Notes: generated from the letters alone by a model not told the origin. A stretch of 64,000 bases of DNA from Oceanispirochaeta sp963676905 (GCA_963676905.2 CAXXVE010000001.1:496001-560000); one strand, 5' to 3'. Positions 34,060-43,242 are shown, numbered from the stretch's first letter. Translations and numbers: made by a program.

Positions 34060-35511
34060 TCATCTGTAAAAACGTATGGAATCTATCGCAAGGGTTCTTC
34101 CTGTACTGGCCGGATTCTGACCGGTGACAACAAAACGAAGGGTCTTTGTTCCCGATGAATTGAATGTATAGCTGCCCATATCCAGATCGATGTACTGATT
34201 CACAGCAGCATAGCCGTCCTGTTCATCTCCCACATAGGAGCCGGCCTGGGGCAAATAGAGTCTGAACATTCCCCGGCTGTTGTGCTTTTTGATTCTGACA
34301 GTGATGTTCCACTCACCTGCAGCCGGCAGATCTGCCTGATACTCCACATAATCACCGTTACTGTCGGAGTCAAGTTTATTAGCCCCTCCTCCGCTGGCTT
34401 CAGCCTCGTAGAAGTCTGACTGCGGGGCCCCGTAGGAGCTCACGGGCAGATCCTCCGCTTCAAAAAGGAGGTTCCAGGAGCTGTCCATCACCTTTGCAAG
34501 AGCCAGTTTTGTGCTACCCCGCTGGCCCGCTTCATAAAACATGTACATGGATGTCCCCTCGTCATACAGGAAGGGTGCAGCAGCCCTGTTGTTTTCCGGA
34601 GCCAGTGCGCTGGCATGGTAGAATATACCGAGGTGATTCTCAAGGGAGAAGTCAGCTCCCACCTCCGTTGCACACATGTCCCCGGTACTTGTGTGGTACA
34701 GGACCAAATACATTCCATCTACGACCACCAGGGAGGCGCCTGACAGATTGGTTGCTCCGTCGGCTCCGGGCAGAATCAGATCGGCATCATAGGGGGTGAA
34801 ACTCTTGCCGTCATTTGATACTGACAGGCCGATTTTCCTGCCGTTACCGGTTCCTTCAAGCAGCATGTGAAGCATAATGTAACGGTTGCCGACCCCGGGA
34901 ATCTCATACTCATACACCCGGGCGTACTGGGCTTCGGTATATCCGCTTCCAAACTGGTTCGCCCGCAGCGCCACACCTCCATACTCCCAGTTGACTCCGT
35001 CGGAGGAGAAGGCCCAACGGTTGGTGTTGTTCTCTCCGTGAAAGTACATAAGGTACTTGCCGTACTGTTCCGCCCAGATCACATGGGGACTGGAAACATG
35101 GGAAACATTGATCCCTTCAAAGTTTTTTGAGATAAGAGGGTTTCCCGAATAGTCGGTATAGGGTCCTTCGACATTGTCAGAGTATGCCAGGTTGATTCCC
35201 CCCGGTGCATCATGGGGAGCATAGTACATGTAGAACCTTCCCATGGGGCTGCTCAGGTGTTCTTCAGCCTTGATCACCATGGGGAAAATCTGCTCCCCTG
35301 TAGGATCATGGACAAGCTGGTCCGGCTGAACGGTCTTCAGGAATCTGAAGTTCATAAGGCTTTCCAGGTCCAGAGACTGAACGTCTCCGGCTGCCGCTTC
35401 TGCCGCGTCTGCACTGAGAGATCTTGCCGCTCCGCCTGTACCGAGGTCCTGACTGCAGCTTAGAACCATCAGCATGATTCCTGCGCACCAAAGTAGTGTT
35501 CCTTTTTTCAT
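34060..35511 (-). CDS. Beta-propeller glycosidase-like lipoprotein with C-terminal CBM-like domain
   Basis: A 483-residue lipoprotein (lipobox MVLSC, Cys19). Residues about 50-350 show the repeated blades of a five-bladed propeller as in GH43/GH32-like proteins (YYAPHD, NLAYSDNVEGPY, VSSPHVIW, YLMYFHGENN), and about 360-483 resemble a family 6/35 carbohydrate-binding module (EAEASGG opening, YVEYQADLPAAGEW). I cannot confirm a catalytic triad. It probably binds or trims a polysaccharide at the cell surface for cluster 2. A LacI-type palindrome lies 19 bases upstream of the start. Confidence 0.7.
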   Translation of the reverse strand: MKKGTLLWCAGIMLMVLSCSQDLGTGGAARSLSADAAEAAAGDVQSLDLESLMNFRFLKTVQPDQLVHDPTGEQIFPMVIKAEEHLSSPMGRFYMYYAPHDAPGGINLAYSDNVEGPYTDYSGNPLISKNFEGINVSHVSSPHVIWAEQYGKYLMYFHGENNTNRWAFSSDGVNWEYGGVALRANQFGSGYTEAQYARVYEYEIPGVGNRYIMLHMLLEGTGNGRKIGLSVSNDGKSFTPYDADLILPGADGATNLSGASLVVVDGMYLVLYHTSTGDMCATEVGADFSLENHLGIFYHASALAPENNRAAAPFLYDEGTSMYMFYEAGQRGSTKLALAKVMDSSWNLLFEAEDLPVSSYGAPQSDFYEAEASGGGANKLDSDSNGDYVEYQADLPAAGEWNITVRIKKHNSRGMFRLYLPQAGSYVGDEQDGYAAVNQYIDLDMGSYTFNSSGTKTLRFVVTGQNPASTGRTLAIDSIRFYR

Positions 35512-35529
35512 AGTTCCTCCATTTCACTT

Positions 35530-35547
35530 TGATTAAACATTTAATCA
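35530..35547. promoter_or_regulatory. Palindromic operator before beta-propeller lipoprotein
   Basis: TGATTAAACATTTAATCA is an 18-base palindrome except for its CA centre, positioned 19 bases before the lipoprotein start. It resembles but differs from the TGATAAAACG-type sites of the transporter operon, so a different LacI protein may bind it. Confidence 0.72.
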
Positions 35548-35646
35548 TTAATACCATGACCCATATGAATTGTCAAAATTTTTAGAAGAACTGCAATTGA
35601 CTGATGGATAAGACCGGAAAAATATCCTTCTATTCCAAAAAAGCAG

Positions 35647-35662
35647 GATAAAACGTATTATT
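35647..35662. promoter_or_regulatory. Operator-like site before lacI
   Basis: GATAAAACGTATTATT matches the perfect transporter operator GATAAAACGTTTTATC at 14 of 16 positions and lies 33 bases before the lacI start, suggesting autoregulation or shared control. Confidence 0.62.
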
Positions 35663-35694
35663 AAAGGCATAATGAAGACAGCAGCAGGAACCAG

Positions 35695-36693
35695 ATGAGC
35701 ACAAAGAAGAACGGTAAAGTCACCATCAGAGAGATAGCCGAGGCCTCAGGGGTCTCCTATGCCACCGTTTCGGTTGTATTAAACGGCAAAACAAACGGGA
35801 GTATCCGGGTCTCCGACAAGACAAGGCAGAAGATCCAGGACACTGCCCTGGAACTGGGCTACATTCCCAATCAGGCTGCCCGGACCCTCAAGGGACAGAG
35901 AAAAGATCTGATAGCCGTCTTCACCTACGAGAAGGTATTTCCCGTCAATGCTAAAAATGAGTTCTATCCCTTCTTTGCGGGAATAGAGGAAGAAGCGGAA
36001 AAACTCGGTTTTGACCTTCTTATTCTGAACAAACGCCCCGGCAGAGAGGAGGTGATGCTCGATACGGTATCCCGCATCTTCAGTGCCGACGGGGCCATCA
36101 TGCTGGGTATAGACAGGGATGATGAAGTCATAAGCTACCTGCTGCAGCACAATTTCCCCCTTGTTTTCACAGGAAGGCGTAACCTGAAATCCGCAGAGAC
36201 AAACTGGGTCACCCTGGACTACAGGATGGGGATCAGCAGGATACTGAAACATATGAGCCAGAAGGGCTTTGATCAGATTTTGTACATCACCCGGGAGGGT
36301 AAGAAATGGGAGCCCGAAGAGGACAGGGAGCTCTTTATGCAGGAGGAAGCGGTGAAATACGGCTTTACCAATGTCCTCTCCTGCACCGCCGATTCCCATG
36401 CCCCCGTTCTGCCTGCGGTGGACCGCAAGCGGACATGCCTGATCTTCGACCATCTTGCAACGGCAGGACTCTTCAGAGAGGAACTGAACCGCTGTGCAGT
36501 TCAGGGTGAAACTCTGGCGTACTCCGTCTTTGAAGACGACTGGTCGGGAGAGTTTCAGGGCTGGACAAGACTGTCCGATGAACGTGTGGAGCTGGGCAGG
36601 GAAACAGTCCGCCTCCTCATAGACATTCTGGAACAGAAGCAGACTCCCCCGGTTCAGAAAACCATACCTGTCACAGCCGTCATCGGCAGCTGA
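35695..36693 (+). CDS. LacI family regulator A of sugar cluster 2
   Basis: A 332-residue LacI-type regulator with HTH TIREIAEASGVSYATVSVVL and a sugar-sensing C-terminal domain (YIPNQAARTLKG hinge). AGGA lies 6 bases before the ATG. It diverges from the beta-propeller lipoprotein, with the palindrome at 35530 and a GATAAAACG-type site at 35647 in between, so it probably controls that gene, itself, or the transporter operon. Convergent with the second LacI gene, one base apart. Confidence 0.9.
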   Translation: MSTKKNGKVTIREIAEASGVSYATVSVVLNGKTNGSIRVSDKTRQKIQDTALELGYIPNQAARTLKGQRKDLIAVFTYEKVFPVNAKNEFYPFFAGIEEEAEKLGFDLLILNKRPGREEVMLDTVSRIFSADGAIMLGIDRDDEVISYLLQHNFPLVFTGRRNLKSAETNWVTLDYRMGISRILKHMSQKGFDQILYITREGKKWEPEEDRELFMQEEAVKYGFTNVLSCTADSHAPVLPAVDRKRTCLIFDHLATAGLFREELNRCAVQGETLAYSVFEDDWSGEFQGWTRLSDERVELGRETVRLLIDILEQKQTPPVQKTIPVTAVIGS

Positions 36694-36694
36694 C

Positions 36695-37708
36695 TCAAAC
36701 TCTGAGCAGGGTATCTCCCTTATGAACTTCCGGAGAGATCAGCCGGACAACAGGCGTCTCCCCAATCCCCTGAATCAGCTCCTTCAAAATGGAGACGGCC
36801 TCCATCCCCAGTTTGACTCTCTCACTGGACCAGCATGTCCAGTTCAATGATGAGTTGAACCACTGGTCCTCCAGCAGTACCGCGGAAATATCCCGTCCCG
36901 GAACCAGCCCCTCCTTCCGGCAGAGATCTTCCAGCTGCAGGGCGATCTCCTTCCGCTCCACAAAGAAGAGAGTGGTACCCTCTTTCAGAGCCGCCCTCAG
37001 TATTTCCTCATCAACTCCCTGACTGGAGATTTTAAGACTGGCTCCACAGCGCCCTCCGCAAAGTTCTTCCAATGCCTTCAGACGGTCCTGATAGGGCTCC
37101 TCCTTCACCTCATAGCAGAGGTAGAGGAAATTTCTGTGCCCATAGTCCCAGACCAGGTTTACAAGTTTTTCAATGATGGAATAATAGTCAAACCCGACCA
37201 TACTGACCTCCCGGCCATTCAGGTCGCGCCGCCCTATAAAAACAAGGGGGAAACCATCGTCCATCAGCCTCAGAAGGATCTCCGTATGCCGTTTAATACC
37301 AATCAGGATTCCCCCGTCCCCGAGCTTGAGGCGGTTCAGATTGATCCCCTGCCCCTGGTCCTCAGCTTTCTCACCCGGCTTTTTGGTGAGCAGAAGGATA
37401 TCGAATCCCGACTCCTCCGCCTCCTTCTCGATTCCCAGCAGGAACTCGTAGAACTCACTCTCTGCCGCGAAGGGAAAGGCCGGCTCGTAGGAGAACACAG
37501 AGAGGATGTTGCTTATGCCCGAAACAAGGTTCTGCGCCGCGGGATCGGGAACATAACCAAGCTTCCGGGCGGCCCGCCTGATCTTCTCCTTGCGCTCCGG
37601 ACTGACCCGGATGCTGCTGCCCTCCCTGCTGCTGAGCACAGCAGAGACTGCGGAGACCGAAACACCCGCCTCCTGAGCAACATCCCGGATTTTTATCTTC
37701 TTTTTCAT
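36695..37708 (-). CDS. LacI family regulator B of sugar cluster 2
   Basis: A 337-residue LacI-type regulator (HTH KIRDVAQEAGVSVSAVSAVL). It is the last gene of the transporter operon, 10 bases after the FAD oxidoreductase, so it is co-induced with the transporter and would provide negative feedback. It is related to regulator A through the sensor domain (shared AESEFYEF / KNEFYPF and VFIGRRDL / VFTGRRNL patterns), suggesting duplication and divergence. Its operator is probably one of the two palindrome types in this cluster. Confidence 0.9.
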   Translation of the reverse strand: MKKKIKIRDVAQEAGVSVSAVSAVLSSREGSSIRVSPERKEKIRRAARKLGYVPDPAAQNLVSGISNILSVFSYEPAFPFAAESEFYEFLLGIEKEAEESGFDILLLTKKPGEKAEDQGQGINLNRLKLGDGGILIGIKRHTEILLRLMDDGFPLVFIGRRDLNGREVSMVGFDYYSIIEKLVNLVWDYGHRNFLYLCYEVKEEPYQDRLKALEELCGGRCGASLKISSQGVDEEILRAALKEGTTLFFVERKEIALQLEDLCRKEGLVPGRDISAVLLEDQWFNSSLNWTCWSSERVKLGMEAVSILKELIQGIGETPVVRLISPEVHKGDTLLRV

Positions 37709-37718
37709 ATTGTGTTCC

Positions 37719-39068
37719 TCAGGGCAGGAATGCCCCCTGTTTCAGAAGTAAATCCCGGATCACCCCGTAGGGAACATCGGGAAAGTCCTGCCCGGACTTC
37801 ACCGCCGCTGCGGCAGCAGCTCCTCCGGCATGTCCGATGGCCCCGGCTCCCGGTGTCGTCCGGAAGGCGGCCTGTGCCTCAAAGTCTCCTGAGATACAGC
37901 GTCCCACGGTCAGCAGATTGGCGACCTTCCCGTTGACAAGAGATCTGTAGGGAAGAGTATAGAACTCTCCCCAGGCAAGATGAGAATGAAAGGTTCCCTC
38001 GCCGCTGGGACTGTGAATATCGATGGGGTAGCCGTTACAGACCACGGCATCCTCAAACTTCCGGCCCGCAAGGATATCCTCCTTTGTTACTGTGTAGAGC
38101 CCCACAATCTGGCGGGAGGAACGGACCCCTACGGAAGGCCCCGTGAAGCAGAGCACAGCATTCTCAAATCCCGGTACCCATTTATGGAAGAAGTTTGTCA
38201 GTTCCCGGGCCTGCCTTCGTCCCTCGATTTCGGCGCGGGTCAGCTCAAAGGGGTCGGTGGAGTCCAGGCCTGTAATTCTTGAGGTGTTGATTATGACTTC
38301 ACCGGGATTGTTGGTCTCAAAAAAGAGGATATCCTCCCTTGAAAAGCTGATGTCCCCCGCCTTCTTAGCGGCTTCCAGAGTCTTTACAAAACCTCCGATA
38401 GAGAGCCTGTCGGCCCTGTCTATCAGACCGGTATCGCCCTTGAGCCGGGGAAATTCCTCGGGATGATCATGGATATACTCCCTCACTCGGGGAATATCCA
38501 CTCCGTACATCCGCAGCTTCATGGTCATTGGCTGACTCACGCCATCTTCGATCCGGCCTTTAAGGAAGGGAACACCCGACCAGGCACAGAGATCGGCGTC
38601 TCCGCTTGCATCAATAAAGTATGGGGCTTCCAACCGGCTCAGGCCCGACTTGTTGCAGACTTGAATAGCTGTAATCCGGTCTTCCGAGTGGTCCACATCC
38701 GCCAGCATTGTATGGTAGAGGAGCTCTCCTCCCGCCTCCAGATACATCTGTTCCAGCTCATATTTCATTCCCTCCATGTCGAAGGGAGTCACCGAATAGG
38801 TGTAGCCTGTGGTATCAAAGATATGCCCCGTGGACAGACCTGAAGAGGAAAGCCGCTCAATCAGCTCTCCTGTTATCCCCTGGATTACCTGCTCCTTTCC
38901 GGCATGAAAGGTCATCATGGGCCCCACACCGGCAGCAGTCAGCATTCCGCCGAGATAACCGTTCTTCTCCACAATCAGGGTCTTAACGCCCTCCCTGGCC
39001 GCAGCAATACCGGCAGTAGTTCCAGAGATTCCGCCGCCCATAATTATAAGTTCATACTTTTTGTTCAT
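37719..39068 (-). CDS. FAD-dependent oxidoreductase in sugar transporter operon
   Basis: A 449-residue flavoprotein of the FAD_oxidored (PF12831) type: MGGGISGTTAGIAAAREG binds FAD, followed by LIVEKNGYLGGMLTAAG and a later FIDASGDADL. No signal peptide, so cytoplasmic. I start it at 39068, 9 bases after gaaagg; the ATG at 39077 overlaps the upstream permease stop and is an alternative. Found inside a sugar ABC operon, it may oxidise the imported sugar, acid or polyol. The family has few characterised members; the substrate is unknown. Confidence 0.83.
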   Translation of the reverse strand: MNKKYELIIMGGGISGTTAGIAAAREGVKTLIVEKNGYLGGMLTAAGVGPMMTFHAGKEQVIQGITGELIERLSSSGLSTGHIFDTTGYTYSVTPFDMEGMKYELEQMYLEAGGELLYHTMLADVDHSEDRITAIQVCNKSGLSRLEAPYFIDASGDADLCAWSGVPFLKGRIEDGVSQPMTMKLRMYGVDIPRVREYIHDHPEEFPRLKGDTGLIDRADRLSIGGFVKTLEAAKKAGDISFSREDILFFETNNPGEVIINTSRITGLDSTDPFELTRAEIEGRRQARELTNFFHKWVPGFENAVLCFTGPSVGVRSSRQIVGLYTVTKEDILAGRKFEDAVVCNGYPIDIHSPSGEGTFHSHLAWGEFYTLPYRSLVNGKVANLLTVGRCISGDFEAQAAFRTTPGAGAIGHAGGAAAAAAVKSGQDFPDVPYGVIRDLLLKQGAFLP

Positions 39069-39073
39069 AAGGC

Positions 39074-39919
39074 TCATCCTTTCAGCCCGGAAAAGGCCAT
39101 TGCATTTGTAATTCTCTTTTGAAAGATCACATACACCAGAAGGATGGGGATCACCGAAACACTGGTTGCCGCCAGCTGCAGATGCCACTGGGGCAGTCCG
39201 TAGGAGTCATTGAAGTTGGCGAGGCTCAGGGGAATTGTAAACAGGCCTACCGAATCGATAAACACAAGGGGCTCCAGAAAGCAGTTCCAGCTATACAGGA
39301 AGGTCAGTATGGCAGTGGAGCTGAATACAGGCATCGAAATGGGTATGATGATCCGCATGTAGGTTTTGAAAGCAGAAAGTCCGTCAAGAAAGGCAGCTTC
39401 CTCAAGCTCACCGGGTATGGTGATAAAGTACTGCCTCATCATAAAAGTGGAGAACGCACCCTGAGCTCCGAATATGGGAATCAGAATCAGGGGAATATGT
39501 GTGTTGATGAGCCTGAAGGTCTTCATAAAGAAGAAGTTGGGAACAATAGTCACCTCGATGGGCATCATCAGGGAGCTCAGGAGCATCAGAAAAAGGATCT
39601 CCCGGCCCCGGAACTTCATCTTACCGAAGGCATACCCTGCCATCCCTGCAAAAAACAGATTTCCCAGGGTAACGAGTACAGCAATATAAACACTGTTGAA
39701 GTACTGCCTGGCAAAGGGCTGATACCTGAAGGCTTCACCATAGTTTTCCCAGCGCCATCCGGCAGGCAGAAGCCGGGGCATCCCGAAGATCTGGTCCGGC
39801 GAGTTCAGCGAATTGATAAGCATCCACCAGAAGGGATAGAGAAAGGGGATGGAGAGCACAATCAGAAGAGCATAGATGTGCAGAGGATATTCACGGTATC
39901 TGATTTTATTAATTTTCAT
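39074..39919 (-). CDS. Sugar ABC transporter permease, MalG type (cluster 2)
   Basis: A 281-residue CUT1 permease with six predicted helices and the EAA loop (EEAAFLDGLSAF near 170). It pairs with the MalF-type permease, overlapping its 3' end by 11 bases. No ATPase gene accompanies the set, so a shared ATPase is expected. Third gene of the operon starting at 42136. Confidence 0.93.
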   Translation of the reverse strand: MKINKIRYREYPLHIYALLIVLSIPFLYPFWWMLINSLNSPDQIFGMPRLLPAGWRWENYGEAFRYQPFARQYFNSVYIAVLVTLGNLFFAGMAGYAFGKMKFRGREILFLMLLSSLMMPIEVTIVPNFFFMKTFRLINTHIPLILIPIFGAQGAFSTFMMRQYFITIPGELEEAAFLDGLSAFKTYMRIIIPISMPVFSSTAILTFLYSWNCFLEPLVFIDSVGLFTIPLSLANFNDSYGLPQWHLQLAATSVSVIPILLVYVIFQKRITNAMAFSGLKG

Positions 39920-40796
39920 AATGGCTGATCCTTTTTCTGGAACTCCACTGGAGGATTGTCATAAGCAGAACTATGAGAAAGAGCACAACAGCAACGGCGC
40001 TGGCATAACCGTACTGGAAGAACTGAAAGGCCTGGTAGTAGATGTAGTAGACCAGAACCATTGTGGAGTGGTTGGGTCCGCCCCCCGTAAGGAGGAGGAT
40101 TGTATCGAAAACCTTGAGGGACCCGATCACTGTCAGAATAGTCACCATCAGAAGCGAGGGCATAAGGAGGGGAACGGTGATGTTCCAGAAAGTCCTCAAG
40201 GGTCCGGCGCCGTCGATTCTGGATGCCTCGTAGTACTGCACCGGCAGATTCATTATGGCGGCGATAAAGATTATAACGTTCATCCCCAGGTTCTTGATAA
40301 CCCTGTTGACGATGACGCTCACCATGGCCCACCCCGGCTCATGCAGCCAGTTGGGTCCTGAGATTCCCACAGCGCCAAGTACGGCATTGACCGCTCCCTG
40401 ATCTCCTCCCTGGAGGAGGAACTTCCAGACAATGGCCCATGCCACCGCCGAGGTGACCACAGGAGCAAATATGATTGTCCTGAAAAGCTCCACTCCTCTG
40501 AAGGGCCTTGCCAGGAGCAGGGCGATCAGCAGAGACAGGGCGATGTTCAGGGGGACCTGGCCAAGTGAAAAAACAAATGTATTTTTAATTGTCTTCAGCA
40601 GAATAGGATCTGATGTAAACATTTTGATGTAGTTGTCCAGACCGACAAAGAGATTCTGTCCGGTCAGAAGGTTCCGTTCCTGAAAACTGTATATCACAAC
40701 GGCAACCAGAGGACCCAGTACAAAAAGAAAGTATCCAATCATCTGGGGGGCGATAAACAGATAGGCCGAAGCCTGCTGGTTTCTGGATTTAAGCAT
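39909..40796 (-). CDS. Sugar ABC transporter permease, MalF type (cluster 2)
   Basis: A 295-residue CUT1 permease with six predicted helices (first about 10-32) and the EAA loop YEASRIDGAGPL near 185. It partners the MalG-type protein and the binding protein encoded 59 bases upstream. Its sequence is clearly divergent from the cluster 1 permease, so the two systems are not recent duplicates. Confidence 0.93.
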   Translation of the reverse strand: MLKSRNQQASAYLFIAPQMIGYFLFVLGPLVAVVIYSFQERNLLTGQNLFVGLDNYIKMFTSDPILLKTIKNTFVFSLGQVPLNIALSLLIALLLARPFRGVELFRTIIFAPVVTSAVAWAIVWKFLLQGGDQGAVNAVLGAVGISGPNWLHEPGWAMVSVIVNRVIKNLGMNVIIFIAAIMNLPVQYYEASRIDGAGPLRTFWNITVPLLMPSLLMVTILTVIGSLKVFDTILLLTGGGPNHSTMVLVYYIYYQAFQFFQYGYASAVAVVLFLIVLLMTILQWSSRKRISHYEN

Positions 40797-40855
40797 ATCT
40801 ACTCCTGGGAAAGTGACTTCAGCCTGCTCCGGTGAGACAGGCTAAAGCTTTAATA

Positions 40856-42136
40856 TTACATCTGAGACTCAATGGCAGCCGCAACATCATCCATGACAGC
40901 CTGTACATCGGCATCGGGATTCCATAGACGGTCAAACTCCCCTGAAGCACTCAGAGAGATCTGGGGAAACTTTTCATGAAAAGGAAGAACCCGGCCGTGC
41001 TTGAGTCCGGGTACAACAGTTCCCACCATGCTGTCCAGGGAGATAGAGGGATTCCCTCCAATAAAACCGGAAGAGTTCATGACGGACTCTCTGGCGGGGG
41101 GCCAGTATGCAGCCATCTTTGCTACGTTCTCCTTATTGGTCATAAAGGCAAGGAAGGCTCTGGCGGCATCGGCATGGCGGCTGGAGGAGAAGGCGACCAC
41201 CGCAGCCTGTCCAATAGTATAGGATGCATTTTCTCCGGCAGGACCTTTGGGAAGAGGAGCAATGTCCCACTCCCAGGAAACGTCCTTGAGCTTGGAGACA
41301 CGGCTGATCTGTCCTGAAGTCATGGCTGCATTTCCAGCGTAGAAATCACTCAGATCCCCGGGAGGAACAACACTTTTGTCTCTGTAGACCATGTCATGAA
41401 AGAGCTGCACTGCCTCGACGGCAGCGGGAGAGTTTATCGTTACATTCCCCTTTGAATCCCAGGCCTCTCCTCCGTAGGATCGGATCATGGGTATCAGATT
41501 GTGCCAGACACGGCTGCTGTAGGCAGCGCCGTCAATGCCCTGAAATCCGTAGACTCCGGTCTTGTCCTTCACCTCTTTAGAGATCCTGCGGAAGGCATCC
41601 CAGGTCCAGGCACCGCTGTCGACAAGATCCGCCGGACTGTCGATTCCAGCCTCATCGAAGATGGTCTTGTTGTAGATGATAAGGAAGGGGGAGGTTGAAA
41701 AAGGCACACCGTAGACGGAACTGCCTTCGGTCCACAGCCCCATGGCTCCCTCGGAAAAGTCATCGGCGTCATAGGCGGCCAGATCTGCGCTCAGATCTTC
41801 AAGGATACCGGCGCCCATAAATGTGGGAGCCGATGTTTCAACCAGCCATCCGATATCGGGAGGATTGGAACCCGAAAGCTGAAGGGTGATCTTGGATACA
41901 TAGTCGCCGAAGGGAATGGAATCCACTGTCAGATCGATTGAGTATTCGCTCTGGGCCGCATTGAACTCATCGGCCATGTCGTAAAACAGCTCCAGCTGGG
42001 CCTCATTGCTGGTCCATGTTGTAAAGCGGACGGGAACAGCCCCGCCCTCTGCAGAGGCACTGTCTCCCTGACCCGCTGCGGATAAAGAAAAAACAATCAA
42101 CACAAGATTGAACGCGATAAATAATCGACTTCTCAT
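40856..42136 (-). CDS. Sugar ABC transporter substrate-binding protein (cluster 2)
   Basis: A 426-residue extracellular solute-binding protein of the CUT1 type (RFTTWTSNEAQLELFYDMAD near the N-terminus, DPADLVDSG-like and YGVPFSTSPFLIIYNKTIFD mid-protein). The signal peptide ends near LSAAGQ and contains no lipobox Cys, unlike the cluster 1 protein, so it may be free in the periplasm or anchored by its signal. It is the first gene of the operon, behind two GATAAAACG palindromes. Confidence 0.9.
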   Translation of the reverse strand: MRSRLFIAFNLVLIVFSLSAAGQGDSASAEGGAVPVRFTTWTSNEAQLELFYDMADEFNAAQSEYSIDLTVDSIPFGDYVSKITLQLSGSNPPDIGWLVETSAPTFMGAGILEDLSADLAAYDADDFSEGAMGLWTEGSSVYGVPFSTSPFLIIYNKTIFDEAGIDSPADLVDSGAWTWDAFRRISKEVKDKTGVYGFQGIDGAAYSSRVWHNLIPMIRSYGGEAWDSKGNVTINSPAAVEAVQLFHDMVYRDKSVVPPGDLSDFYAGNAAMTSGQISRVSKLKDVSWEWDIAPLPKGPAGENASYTIGQAAVVAFSSSRHADAARAFLAFMTNKENVAKMAAYWPPARESVMNSSGFIGGNPSISLDSMVGTVVPGLKHGRVLPFHEKFPQISLSASGEFDRLWNPDADVQAVMDDVAAAIESQM

Positions 42137-42159
42137 TTCACAACTCCTTTTTTAATGCT

Positions 42160-42197
42160 TGATAAAACGATTTATCAGAAGGATAAAACGTTTTATC
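42160..42197. promoter_or_regulatory. Two LacI-type operators of transporter operon 2
   Basis: TGATAAAACGATTTATCA (42160-42177) and the perfect palindrome GATAAAACGTTTTATC (42182-42197) are centred 21 bases apart, two helical turns, just upstream of the binding-protein gene. A CG centre flanked by AAAA/TTTT is typical of LacI-family operators. Confidence 0.87.
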
Positions 42198-42343
42198 AAA
42201 TCTGTCAATCTTATAAATGCAATAGTGTTCAGTGATGAGAATCACCCCTGAAAAGGGGGGATTTTGAGAATAGACTCCATAAGCGTGCCGTAAAATGACA
42301 CAGTCATATGTTTTAATAATGTGCAGGAAGAAAAGGAGAAACC

Positions 42344-42664
42344 ATGAGTACAATACCCACCCGGAGACATCCGGCAAACCTGCCTGAAAGAGGGGCTCCG
42401 GAGTTCACCCGTGACAGTAGAGAAATTCCTCTTCTCGGCTGCAAAGTGGACATTGCCCAAAGTACAGGGGAAACCTTCCCTCTCCTTCTCTTCTGCTCTG
42501 ATTTCACCGGGTACAGGAATCTGAAGGCCCTCCTCTCCATCCCGGCACTCAAAGGAGGGCACCCTGTCAACATGGACAATCTGAAGGCTCACAGTGAAGG
42601 GCTGACTGCTGTGATTTCAGGGAAAGAGCGGGACCTTGCAGCCCTCCTGAGAGAACACCCCTAG
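42344..42664 (+). CDS. Small hypothetical protein
   Basis: I do not recognise this 106-residue protein. It is soluble, with no signal peptide; it has a charged N-terminus (RRHPANLPERG) and ends in a helix-like KERDLAALLREHP. An excellent ribosome site (aaggagaaacc) precedes the ATG, which supports it as real. Its last 98 bases overlap the end of a convergent gene. DNA before it carries the transporter operators and a CCCC-tgaaaa-GGGG hairpin. Confidence 0.6.
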   Translation: MSTIPTRRHPANLPERGAPEFTRDSREIPLLGCKVDIAQSTGETFPLLLFCSDFTGYRNLKALLSIPALKGGHPVNMDNLKAHSEGLTAVISGKERDLAALLREHP

Positions 42665-43133
42665 CTGTTCCCGCCCCTGTTGTCTTTTTAGACTTTGACG
42701 GATTATTATCTGAGTCCATTCCGTCCTCCATATCCTGATCCATTTCCTGAATCCGGTCCCGGGTCCGCAGCTGCAGAACTTCGCACTCCAGCTCCTGGTC
42801 CCTTGTCCTTAAGCGGATCTTGTCTCCCTTTCCCATACTGTTCCCGGGGAGTACCAGAACATCCCCCTCCTTGACTCCCTGGGCTTCCAGAGCGGCTGTG
42901 GGGACTTTGAGGACCAGCTCCTCCCCATCGGGGTTCAGAACAATCATCTCGGAAAAACGGCTGTCCATCCCCGTGATAGAGAGCACCTCGCCTTCGAGAG
43001 AGGCCCGGCCGGAAGGCCTGCTTCCGCCCCCCTCAGAATCACCGCTCCCTGCCCCGTCGGGTTTTCCCCCGGCAAAGAGGGAAACCGTGAGCAGCAGACC
43101 TGTCAGCAATAGAGAAAATTTCTTGATAAACAT
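42567..43133 (-). CDS. Exported hypothetical protein
   Basis: A 188-residue protein starting at ATG 43133 behind AGGAGG; it has a signal peptide (LLLTGLLLTVSLFAGG), a low-complexity Gly/Ser linker and a beta-rich domain (about 40-115) recalling small OB-like or DUF-type periplasmic folds, then a charged region. The last ~32 residues overlap the convergent gene at 42344-42664 and look compositionally unlike the rest, so a premature stop loss or late frameshift may have extended it. Function unknown. Confidence 0.58.
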   Translation of the reverse strand: MFIKKFSLLLTGLLLTVSLFAGGKPDGAGSGDSEGGGSRPSGRASLEGEVLSITGMDSRFSEMIVLNPDGEELVLKVPTAALEAQGVKEGDVLVLPGNSMGKGDKIRLRTRDQELECEVLQLRTRDRIQEMDQDMEDGMDSDNNPSKSKKTTGAGTARGVLSGGLQGPALSLKSQQSALHCEPSDCPC

Positions 43134-43211
43134 AAAAACCTCCTGAATTTGCACAAACACAGAAGTATCAAATGACCTGTACAATTATAATTCATCCTGT
43201 TCGCCCTTTCA

Positions 43212-43242
43212 AAGTTTCCAACCTCTTCAGCAGGGGAAACTT
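43212..43242. other. Inverted repeat in nrdD upstream region
   Basis: AAGTTTCC (43212-43219) and GGAAACTT (43235-43242) are perfectly complementary across 15 bases, in the roughly 300-base gap between the exported-protein gene and nrdD. No U-run follows. The rest of the gap to 43339 shows nothing I can assign. Confidence 0.4.

Noticed and set aside
37136..37936. 266-codon plus-strand frame opposite lacI and the FAD oxidoreductase gene
   Set aside because: It crosses the junction of two real minus-strand genes and has no coherent composition.
39119..39928. 269-codon plus-strand frame opposite the MalG-type permease
   Set aside because: The translation is a charged, His/Gly-rich antisense product of a membrane-protein gene; no start signal.
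42242..42592. 116-codon minus-strand frame near the sugar operators
   Set aside because: It overlaps the operators and the better supported plus-strand gene at 42344, has no ribosome site and an incoherent translation.
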